Below, piece after piece: positions 8,143 through 15,700 of a stretch of DNA of 18,211 nt. Each line of letters opens with the position of its first letter. Position 1 is the first letter of the stretch. The notes below the pieces were generated by a model. That model did not search any database and was not told the origin of the DNA. It was given only the letters and a program-made list of their open reading frames with translations. The position numbers were made by a program, and so were the translations under genes. Source of the stretch: CAZAGT01 sp964484515 (GTDB lineage: Bacteria > Desulfobacterota > DSM-4660 > Desulfatiglandales > HGW-15); the NCBI GenBank assembly GCA_964484515.1, contig CAZAGT010000065.1, forward strand, positions 1 to 18,211, given 5' to 3'.

Positions 8143-8336
8143 TTGTGTGTCAAGCAAAGACTGACCGCATGTTGTTGTGGGTGCAACTGATGGGCCCTGA
8201 AGGTGAGGGGGTTTTCTCCCGTTCTCCGAAGGGGACAATCAAGAAACCCTGAATCTTTGTAGTAGGTGGCAAAAAGGGTCCCCGCCATAAACCCATTTAA
8301 TTTCGATAAGGGGACCACCGCCAAGGTGCCCAGTTG

Positions 8337-8537
8337 TTATCTTGGTCCAAACTCACAAGACTCTCCATAATTGAACATCACGGATGCCGCATGTTGAGAC
8401 AAATCGACAACTGCTGTGGTTCCTTTCACCTTCTTAACCTGCCATTCCTGCGCCGCAGATGGCGATAAAAAACAATTTGACAGACTGAATTGAATGGATG
8501 TTAAAGTCAGTAGGAAAGTGAATCGCATTGGGTGCAT
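8337..8537 (-). CDS. Small secreted protein of unknown function
   Basis: This is a 66-aa ORF. Residues 1-30 form a signal peptide: Met, Arg, a hydrophobic stretch FTFLLTLTS, then SPSAA before a likely cut ahead of QEWQVKK. The mature part is only about 37 residues and contains one cysteine. The ATG at 8537 has an AGGTGA site six bases upstream, which is good support for translation. The frame stays open for more than 60 codons after the TAA at 8337-8339, so the gene may be the truncated front of a longer periplasmic protein. It lies at the head of the minus-strand array, but I cannot tie it to the catabolic genes. Confidence 0.5.
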   Translation of the reverse strand: MHPMRFTFLLTLTSIQFSLSNCFLSPSAAQEWQVKKVKGTTAVVDLSQHAASVMFNYGESCEFGPR

Positions 8538-8633
8538 CTTTCTCACCTCACATGTGCGGTGGACCGATTCTGAAGGATACAGGGGATGAATTGTGCAGAG
8601 ATGCTTAACTTTCCTTTGCTTTTCAATGTGTAA

Positions 8634-8753
8634 AGACAACAATACGGAACGGACAAAGATGTGACACCTAATCGTGAATTACTCAAGGAGCCCGGCACAC
8701 TGGCGAGGACCGAATTCAAGGCCAGAAGGGTCATGGACAAGCGAAACCTCTAA
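8634..8753 (+). pseudogene. 3' remnant of a second PaaK-type acyl-CoA ligase
   Basis: Forty codons open from a TAA at 8631 to a TAA at 8751-8753 have no start codon context. The translation ends with LARTEFKARRVMDKRNL. This matches the C-terminus of the intact ligase at 4409 (LERTQFKARRVIDKRGL) and carries the catalytic lysine region of the family. The rest of the gene is missing. The stub is on the opposite strand to the intact ligase and just upstream of the flavoprotein gene, whose former operon partner it may have been. The match within the window makes the identity strong. Confidence 0.75.
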
Positions 8754-8774
8754 CCCTGATTGGCCAAGGCTCAA

Positions 8775-8833
8775 GGCTGGGACTATTAGTGGCCAGTTTG
8801 GAGTCCCGCCAGAGCCCTGAGTTCAGTTTTTCA
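8775..8833 (+). terminator. Stem-loop then T5, possible terminator of the lost ligase gene
   Basis: GGCTGGGACT at 8775-8784 pairs with AGTCCCGCC at 8812-8820 with one bulged T. A TTTTT run lies at about 8829-8833, nine bases after the stem. It sits 22 bp past the ligase remnant stop. The distance to the T run is long for a standard terminator. Confidence 0.3.
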
Positions 8834-8851
8834 TATGGCCGTGTCTTTTTG

Positions 8852-8884
8852 CGTCTCGTCACTCGTCGCTTGTCACTCGTGACT
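8852..8884. repeat. TCACTCGT-type short repeat, intergenic
   Basis: The motif TCACTCGT or close variants (CGTCACTCGTC, TTGTCACTCGTGAC) recurs here three times. Similar strings lie in other intergenic spots of the window (CTTGTCACGCGTCAC near 11136-11150, CTCGTCACTCC near 12493). Function is unknown. Confidence 0.35.
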
Positions 8885-8933
8885 TCTTTTATCTTGTTCA
8901 TCCTGTCCAAATAAACCAGCAATCGAGGTGAAT

Positions 8934-9887
8934 ATGTTCAGAACAGAAATATGCGAGCTCTTGGGGATCAAATACCCTATCATACAGGGCGGAATGGTCT
9001 GGGTGAGTTACCACGCGCTTTGTGCGGCGGTTTCCGAGGCTGGCGGCCTAGGTATTCTGGCCGGCGGCGGTATGACGCCTGATGAGCTGCGAAAGGAGAT
9101 CAGGCTTGTGAAGGAGAGAACTATCCAACCCTTCGGCGTCAACGTCCCGATTGTATTTCCTCACTCCGAGCAATTGGTCGACGTCGCCATGGAAGAAGGC
9201 GTCAGGGTCGTCGTGACATCGGCCGGCAATCCGAAGCGTTTTACGGCCAAGATCCATGACGCCGGGCTTAAGGTGATGCATGTTACACCCAGTGTCACCT
9301 TGGGGATGAAGGCCGCCAAGGCGGGCGTGGATGCTGTCGTCGCTGAAGGCATCGAAGCAGGCGGCCACAACGGATTTGAGGAGATCACCACGATGGCCCT
9401 GGTTCCCCAGATGGTTGATGCGATGGATATTCCGGTTGTTGCAGCGGGAGGAATAGCCGACAGCCGTGGCTTCTTTGCCGCTTTGGCCCTGGGTGCCAAG
9501 GGAGTCCAGATAGGGACACGTTTTGCCGCCACCTATGAGGCGCTGGGTCATCCAGATTACAAGGAGGCCATATTGCAGGCGGATGACGTCGGAACCGTTA
9601 TTACGGGAAGGCTCATTGGCCCGGCCCGTTGCGTGAAGAACAGACTCGCGGAGGCAATCCTGGAAATGGAGAGAAAAGGTGCCGGCCGCGAAGAACTCCT
9701 TCAATTCATTGGAAAGGATAGATCCCGACGTGCAGTCGAGCGAGGTGATATAGAGGAGGGCACCATCTACTGCGGCCAGATTGCGGGGCTTATTGACGAA
9801 TTGAAGAATGCGAAGGACGTCATCGATGAGATCATCGGTGGAGCAGATAAACAGCTGGAGAGATTAAGAGGCATTTCCCAGGGCTGA
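8934..9887 (+). CDS. Nitronate monooxygenase / FabK-like FMN flavoprotein
   Basis: This 317-aa TIM-barrel FMN enzyme belongs to the 2-nitropropane dioxygenase/enoyl-ACP reductase II family. It starts with the family signature KYPIIQGGMVWVS and has AGGLGILAGGG. The active-site histidine lies in AEGIEAGGHNG, and the FMN phosphate site in AAGGIADSRG and GAKGVQIGTRF. Members either denitrify alkyl nitronates or reduce enoyl thioesters (FabK), and sequence alone does not separate them here. In an anaerobe, an oxygen-using monooxygenase is unlikely, so an enoyl-thioester reductase or another oxygen-independent role is a fair inference. The ATG at 8934 is chosen over the GTG at 8928 because the GTG is part of the GAGGTGA ribosome site. 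It follows the ligase remnant on the same strand. Confidence 0.88.
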   Translation: MFRTEICELLGIKYPIIQGGMVWVSYHALCAAVSEAGGLGILAGGGMTPDELRKEIRLVKERTIQPFGVNVPIVFPHSEQLVDVAMEEGVRVVVTSAGNPKRFTAKIHDAGLKVMHVTPSVTLGMKAAKAGVDAVVAEGIEAGGHNGFEEITTMALVPQMVDAMDIPVVAAGGIADSRGFFAALALGAKGVQIGTRFAATYEALGHPDYKEAILQADDVGTVITGRLIGPARCVKNRLAEAILEMERKGAGREELLQFIGKDRSRRAVERGDIEEGTIYCGQIAGLIDELKNAKDVIDEIIGGADKQLERLRGISQG

Positions 9888-9927
9888 TTGGATCTTATCC
9901 TTTTTATAGGAATGATCGGAACCCCGA

Positions 9928-10041
9928 ATGGCAAATCTGCGAAACCGTATGGTTCGAGCTGCCAAGTTGGGTTCCAACCTCTACGAGGAAGTTGAAGCAG
10001 ATAAGAGTGCAATGGGTCAAGCCTTGGCGGAGGCCGCCTGA
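9928..10041 (+). pseudogene. N-terminal remnant of a YIP1-like membrane protein
   Basis: A 37-codon frame from the ATG at 9928 to a TGA at 10039 translates to MANLRNRMVRAAKLG, then SNLYEEVEADKSAMGQALAEAA. From memory this matches the conserved N-terminus of deltaproteobacterial YIP1-family membrane proteins (RMIRAAKLD..LYEEVEAD..A.GQA), which continue with several membrane helices. None follows here in frame. A hydrophobic run in an offset frame near 10100-10165 (SVFLASVFSIFGG) may be debris of the same gene. No good ribosome site is present. A chance ORF is unlikely given the match. Confidence 0.5.
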
Positions 10042-10439
10042 TGCCTCCACAAACCTCCCAGTTCAGAGCTTATTCCGCACTTCAGGTTGTCCAAACAATG
10101 GGGTCCACCTCCGTTTTCCTGGCGTCGGTGTTCTCTATCTTTGGAGGGTTCGAAAAGGCCGCTTGATGGATATCACGTTCTTGGCTGTGCTCGTTCCTGC
10201 CGGTTAGTGGATATTTGGGTAGTCAAAGCCCCCACTCTCTACCCTGGTAATTCATCCTTGCCTGGTATGACACTCTTCTCTACAATAATATCATCTCTGC
10301 TTAATCCAGATCTTCCATAAAATTCAAATCTTCAAGTAGCATCCACCCTAGTGGTGCTGCTCAAACACTATCCCCTCAGGAATGAGACACTTCGGAAGCT
10401 TCTTGGCAAAGCGGCTTGATTCACGTTTGGAGGATATGT
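10042..10439. other. Intergenic region before the PEP-CTERM gene
   Basis: About 400 bp lie between the YIP1-like remnant and the PEP-CTERM gene. Apart from possible gene debris in the first half, nothing firm is visible. I looked for a sigma54 site and a c-di-GMP riboswitch, which often precede such genes, and saw neither in good form. Confidence 0.4.
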
Positions 10440-10832
10440 ATGAGATTACGAATAGGTTTCTTTTTAGTGCTTATGCTCTTATTGGCATTCACAACCACAT
10501 CTTATGCCTACAAGATGAATCCAAATAAATGGGGCAATTCTTGGAAGAATGCGTACTTTGAAAATGATCATCTCCAGTCACTTCTCGATGACTGTGACCT
10601 TTCCAAGGCAGGGAAAGATTGGAAATCATGGAAAGATAAGGATATCGACCTGAAGTGCCTGCCAGACGACTGGTTTGATGACCTCAAAACCCTTAAGGGA
10701 ATGAAGGATTCTAAGTACAAAGACGGAAACTGGCAGGGCGGAAACAGCGCCGCCCCCATACCCACGACATTTTGGTTGTTCGGCTCCGGGCTGGCTGGAC
10801 TCGTAGGACTCAGAAGGAATTTCAGGAAGTAA
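10440..10832 (+). CDS. PEP-CTERM secreted protein
   Basis: This 130-aa exported protein has an N-terminal signal peptide: Arg-rich start, hydrophobic core IGFFLVLMLLLAF, and a likely cut after TSYA near residue 23. It also has a C-terminal exosortase-type sorting signal: PIPTTFWLFGSGLAGLVG followed by the basic tail LRRNFRK. Family members are carried across the membrane, held by the C-terminal helix, then cut by exosortase and released to the exopolysaccharide matrix. The middle is short, charged and rich in Lys, Asp and Trp, with two cysteines that could pair, and I know no domain for it. GGAGG at 10429-10433 fixes the ATG at 10440 over the TTG at 10416. No exosortase gene is in this window. 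Confidence 0.85.
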   Translation: MRLRIGFFLVLMLLLAFTTTSYAYKMNPNKWGNSWKNAYFENDHLQSLLDDCDLSKAGKDWKSWKDKDIDLKCLPDDWFDDLKTLKGMKDSKYKDGNWQGGNSAAPIPTTFWLFGSGLAGLVGLRRNFRK

Positions 10833-10855
10833 TCTTCCTTTCATCCCCCCGCGGC

Positions 10856-10881
10856 ATGAGCGGGGCACCGGCCCCGCTCAT
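10856..10881 (+). terminator. GC-rich hairpin after the PEP-CTERM gene
   Basis: ATGAGCGGGGC at 10856-10866 and its exact complement at 10871-10881 form an 11-bp stem with an ACCG loop, 24 bp past the stop. No T run follows, so it may act as a 3' stabiliser or with Rho rather than as a classical terminator. Confidence 0.6.
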
Positions 10882-11219
10882 TCAGCTCTCCATTCGAGAA
10901 GCGGTCTATTTGAAAGGTCATCGCTTCCATACGGTCATTCTTCCGTGTGGAAACAGGCCCTCCTGAGTCTTACTTCGCCCTCCAATGACAACGGTTCCCA
11001 CCCATCTTCATTTCTTCCGCCCCGTGTTTGATCGTGACATGTAAATAATCACTCTTCAACTGTCACTCTTTGCTTATCCCCCATTTCTCCTTGTTGATTT
11101 CAGCAGCCCTTTCTGAGGCGCCTTCTCCTTTTCACTTGTCACGCGTCACCGTTCGGCCCTGAGACGTGCCGGCGAGTTCCGGTCGAGTCGCTCACGGCCG
11201 AAGGGCTTGTCACTCTCTT
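10882..11219. other. Convergent intergenic region with an inverted repeat
   Basis: This lies between the convergent PEP-CTERM and UroD-family genes. TTCGGCC at 11152-11158 and GGCCGAA at 11196-11202 form a 7-bp inverted repeat just past the end of the UroD-family gene. A TCACGCGTCAC-like string lies close by. No convincing gene was found. Confidence 0.4.
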
Positions 11220-12347
11220 TCACGACATACTCACGGGGTAATTGCCGTGACTCCCGACCATCTCGGTGATCCGCTCTATTCGTGACAGCATACTGTTGGT
11301 CATGACGTTGTCGGAGACACCGAGGATAAAGGCGTCCCCGGGGGTAATCGCGCGGAAAAGATTGACCATATACGCCTCGAATTTCTCCTCCGGATAGGTC
11401 TCCTCGAGGATTGAGGCGGGGACCCCTCCCCAGATGATCATCGAATTGCCCCAAGCCGCGCGGGCATCCTCGACGGTTACTTTGGCCATTGGAGCACAGA
11501 CAAAACACTCAACCATGTCAAAGCCTGCCTCCTTGATGTTATTGAGAATAGCACTCGTGTCGTTGTCGGCGTGCATGGTCAGGGATTTTCCATGATCGTG
11601 CAGAAGACGAGAGAATTTCTGGTAATAAGGGGTGATGTACTTGTCGAAGTAGGCTGGTGGTGTAAACTGGCTGCTCAGGTGCAAGCCATGCAATATGAGC
11701 CGGGCCGGGGAGCTCGCCACCACGTCCCAGAGCTCTCGGTCCTTCTCAGCGAGCAGATCCAGAAGCCTTTCGACGCGATCCGGGAAGTCCGCCAGATGCA
11801 AGAACCCCTGCTGGTAGCCGGCCAAGTCCTTGAGCCAGTAATGGAACGGACAATCCCCGGCAGCCACCATAGGAAGTCCATCCTCCCCTATTTCCCGATC
11901 ATAAGCTTCATACTCCTCATATGTTGGGACAAAGGTAGTGTTTTCAGCCACGTGCATCCAAAGATCGTAGTCTTCCGCCTTCTTGAGAGGAAATTCTACG
12001 GGCAGTTTCTCAACGATCCCCGAGTCCACCTCGTACTGGCTTTGACTCCTCTTGGCCCGCAGCGTGCCCTTGGGGGTGATATACTCTGTAATGGTGTTTA
12101 ATCCGTCCTCACGGACGACGACCTCTATATTCTTGTACTCAACCTGGTGGACGTGTCCCTGCCTGGCGGGTGTTCCCAGGTTCAGGGCCCGCTCCATCTC
12201 CCGGAGGCTCATCCCATTGAACCGTGCGGGCAAGGTGCCGCGAATCTTCTGGGCCCGATACCATATATCCATGCGTGGAATCCATGGAATCCGGTCAGGA
12301 TGTTCGCCGTCCAAAATAGCCAGAAGCCGCTCTCTGTTGTTCATCAT
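11220..12347 (-). CDS. UroD-fold protein (uroporphyrinogen decarboxylase / corrinoid methyltransferase superfamily)
   Basis: This 375-aa protein has the UroD TIM-barrel pattern: MNNRERLLAILDGEHPDRIPW at the start, LLHDHGKSLTMHADND in the middle, and IIWGGVPA and ITPGDAFILGVSDNV near the end. It lacks the N-terminal arginine motif (RQAGR) of true uroporphyrinogen decarboxylase. It also lacks the exact HxC zinc site of MtaA/MtbA-type methyltransferases: His259 is followed by Asp261, with Cys281 and Cys284 in ECFVC further on. It may be a corrinoid or thiol methyltransferase, or another barrel enzyme of unknown substrate. The ATG at 12347 (or 12344 next to it) follows GGGGTGA. It stands alone on the minus strand with no corrinoid protein gene beside it. 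Confidence 0.82.
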   Translation of the reverse strand: MMNNRERLLAILDGEHPDRIPWIPRMDIWYRAQKIRGTLPARFNGMSLREMERALNLGTPARQGHVHQVEYKNIEVVVREDGLNTITEYITPKGTLRAKRSQSQYEVDSGIVEKLPVEFPLKKAEDYDLWMHVAENTTFVPTYEEYEAYDREIGEDGLPMVAAGDCPFHYWLKDLAGYQQGFLHLADFPDRVERLLDLLAEKDRELWDVVASSPARLILHGLHLSSQFTPPAYFDKYITPYYQKFSRLLHDHGKSLTMHADNDTSAILNNIKEAGFDMVECFVCAPMAKVTVEDARAAWGNSMIIWGGVPASILEETYPEEKFEAYMVNLFRAITPGDAFILGVSDNVMTNSMLSRIERITEMVGSHGNYPVSMS

Positions 12348-12550
12348 GGCTCACCCCCGAAATCCTTGATCGATGACTCATCACGACTCAAATAGTGCGA
12401 TAACACAATTCGGCGCTCTCAGCAATCCGCTTTAAGCCCCGTGCTCTCGCCTCCCCCGCCAAAATCAACCCAACCCCGGCATTTCAAAGTCCCTCGTCAC
12501 TCCTCCCTGATCCCTAATCCCCGTCTTTCCGCCCCAGCCGTAATCCTCGG

Positions 12551-12579
12551 TTGACCAATGGGATCGGTTTTATTATGAT
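12551..12579 (+). promoter_or_regulatory. Sigma70-type promoter for the cyclase/AAA/TPR gene
   Basis: TTGACC (12551-12556) and TATGAT (12574-12579) are separated by 17 bases. Each box matches the consensus at five of six positions. Transcription would start near 12586, giving a leader of about 150 bases before the gene. Confidence 0.6.
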
Positions 12580-12637
12580 TTGGAATACCTCATTTGGGGT
12601 CCCTTCATGGAGACGAACCTCAAATACGTCCTATCTT

Positions 12638-12670
12638 GCCCCTGATGGAACTTGATGTTCCCTCGGGGGC
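12638..12670 (+). promoter_or_regulatory. Leader stem-loop upstream of the cyclase gene
   Basis: GCCCC (12638-12642) pairs with GGGGC (12666-12670), and GGAAC (12647-12651) with GTTCC (12657-12661) around a TTGAT loop. A small internal loop separates the two stems. No T run follows, so it is not a classical terminator. Its role is unknown. Confidence 0.35.
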
Positions 12671-12736
12671 CCACGCTTAATCCGCTTTCCCAGATTTGAC
12701 ACTCCCTATTCTTCAAAGCCGTCTAACGGACAACAG

Positions 12737-15700
12737 ATGAAATGCCCAAAGTGCGAAGCTGAGAACCCCGAAAAAGCCAAATTTTGTATAAGCTGCGGCA
12801 AGCCGATGGAACTTCGTTGTCCCGAGTGCGGGCAACCAACGCCGGCCAAAGGGAAGTTCTGTATGGAGTGCGGCCACAAGCTGAGTCTTCCTGCCGGACC
12901 GGAACCCAAATCCATCTCGTTTAACGAGAAACTGGAAAACCTGCAACGATATCTGCCAAGGGGCGTGACGGAGAAGATCCTCGCCCAAAGGCATCGAATA
13001 GAGGGGGAGCGCAAGCAGGTCACAGTGATGTTCTGTGATTTGGTGGGATTTACCCCCATGGTTGAGAAACTCGGCCCTGAGGAAGCCTACGCCGTCATCG
13101 ACCAACTTTATGAGATCCTGATTCACAAGGTCCACGACTACGAAGGGACGGTCAACGATATGACCGGTGATGGGATCATGGCCTTGTTCGGGGCTCCGAT
13201 TGCGCTGGAAGATGCCCCCCAACGGGCCATCCGCTCGGCCATGGCAATCCACCGAGAGGTGGCCAAGTTCAGCGACCGAGTAAGACAGATAAGCAAAGGC
13301 TTATCCCCTCTCAGAATGCGAATAGGCATCAATACCGGGCCTGTCGTGGTCGGCACTCTGGGAAATGATCTCCGGGTTGAGTTCAAGCCCGTAGGAGATA
13401 CGGTAAATGTGGCCTCGCGGCTGGAGGGGCTGGCCGAGCCTGGGACGACATGCGTGACCGACGAGACGTTCAATCTCACTGAAGGGCTTTTCCGCTTTGA
13501 GGCCCTCGGTGAAAGGGAGGTCAAGGGTAGAGCAACGCCGCTCAGGATCTTCCGTGTGATCGCTCCGAGTACCAGAAAGACACGGTTCGATGTCAGCGCC
13601 GAGCGCGGTCTCACGCCTCTAGTAGGCAGGGAACGGGAGTTAGAGATCCTGTTGGATGGTCTTGAGCGCTGTAAGGCAGCTCGAGGTCAGGCCATCTCTA
13701 TTGTGTCGGAAGCCGGGGTCGGCAAATCGAGACTCTTGTACGAGTTCCGGAAGGCTGTGGCCAACGAAGACCTCACCCATTTGGAGGGGAAGTGCCTATC
13801 CTACAGTCGAAGCGTAGCCTATCATCCGCACATAGATATCTTGAAATCGAACTTTGATATTCAAGAGGGTGATGAGGATTTGAAGATCAGAGAAAAGGTC
13901 AAAACAGGCCTGCAGTTATTGGGCGCCAGTGAGGCTTCCACCTTGCCCTATATTCTGGAGCTTTTGTCGGTTAAAGACAGCGGCATTGAGAAAATCCCTA
14001 TGAGCCCTGAGGCGAGAAGACAGCGCATCATCGATGCCATGAGGAGGACCGTCATGTTGGGCTCGGAGATCCGCCCTCTGATCCTAGCCATCGAGGACCT
14101 TCACTGGATTGATAAAAGCTCAGAGGAAGTCGTGAAGGAGGTCTTGGACAGTGTCTCAGGAGCTAGCGTGTTGTTGATATTCACCTACCGGCCCGATTTT
14201 GTGCCTACCTGGGGCGGCAGATCCTATCACAGTCAAGTGAACCTGAACCGACTTTCCAACCGCGAGAGCCTGGCCATGGTGGCCCACCTTTTGGAGACGG
14301 AGGAAGTCGATGAAGAGCTCGAAAATCTGATTCTAGAAAAGACGGAGGGGGTACCCTTTTTTATTGAGGAGTTTGTCAGATCCCTGCGAGACCTGAAAAT
14401 TATTGAAAAGAAAAACAATACATTTCATTTGGCCAGAAATGCCCAGAACATGAGTATTCCTTCCACGATCCACGACGTTATCATGGCCAAAGTCGACTTG
14501 CTGCCTGAGGATGCACGGGAGCTTGCTCAGACCGCCTCTGCCATCGAGAGAGAATTTAGTTTCGAGCTGCTAAAAGAGGTCACAAGCCTCCCGGACCAAC
14601 AATTACTCTCTCTTCTGTCCGTTTTGAAAGACTCGGAGCTGCTCTATGAACGGGGCATATATCCTCGATCAGATTATGTCTTCAAACACGCCTTGACCCA
14701 AGCGGTCGTCTATGACTCGATATTGACCAAGAGGAAGAAGAGGCTTCATGAGAAGATCGGCAAGTCGATTGAAACTCTATACAAGGAAAACATCGATCAG
14801 CACTATGGCGTCTTGACCCAACATTACGTCACATGCGAAGACCATGAAAAAGCGGCTGAGTATTACGGGTTGGCAGGCAAGAAGGCTGTGAAGATGGCTT
14901 TACTCGATGTTGCGATTGCCAATGCCAATAAAAGGGTGGAGTCCCTTGAAAAGCTCGATAAAACGGATGATGTAGTTAAGAACATCATCGACGCCCGGAG
15001 CGTCCTAGGACTATACAATACGCAAATAGGCTATATTCAGGAAGCAAAAGAAGCAATCGCCCCTATTATGGATGTAACCCTCGAACATGGTGACAAGAGA
15101 AGACTCTCCCAAATATACACGATCTTAGGACAGTATAGTTATATGATTGAAGAGGATTTCCCAAAAGCCTATAGATTCTTAGGTGAAGGATTACAGCTGT
15201 CGGAGGAAATAGGCGATGTTATTTCTGAGGTATTAGCGAACTACAACTTAGGACTTGCCTTTAGCTTTGATTGCGAATTTGAAAAAGCAACCTACCATAT
15301 CGAAAGAGCACTTCGCATCAATGAGGCCGTTAATAACCTTTGGGGAATCGCGGTCATAAAGAGCTTTCTGAGTCTTCGATATAATTGGGGGGGGCAAATC
15401 GATCTCGGCTATCAACATAGCAGAGATGCCCTCCAACTGGCAGAGGAGAGCGGCGATATTTTTTCGAAGATCACCGCTCACAGCCTACATGGATTCTCGA
15501 ACTATTATAAGGGTTTTCTTGCGGACGCAATTGAACAGCTAAAAATAGCAACAGATTTAGGAAAGAGAATTGATTATATACTCACCAATGCCGTGTCAGG
15601 GTTTTATTTAGGTGAGGCTCTTTGTGAAATTGGAGAGTATCAAGAAGCAGATCCCTATTACGAGGGGGCAATCTGTTTTTTGGAGAACAATATTTGGTTC

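Larger units (their letters stand above)
12348..12736. other. Divergent intergenic region with promoter and leader
   Basis: This lies between the divergent UroD-family and cyclase genes. The right half holds the sigma70 promoter and a leader hairpin described separately. The left half is pyrimidine-rich (on the plus strand) with a CTCGTCACTCC-like string. No good promoter for the UroD-family gene was found. Confidence 0.45.

Noticed and set aside
10408..10423. Sigma54-like string TGGCAAAGCGGCTTGA before the PEP-CTERM gene
   Set aside because: The spacing between the two boxes is one base too long, and transcription would start on top of the ribosome site.
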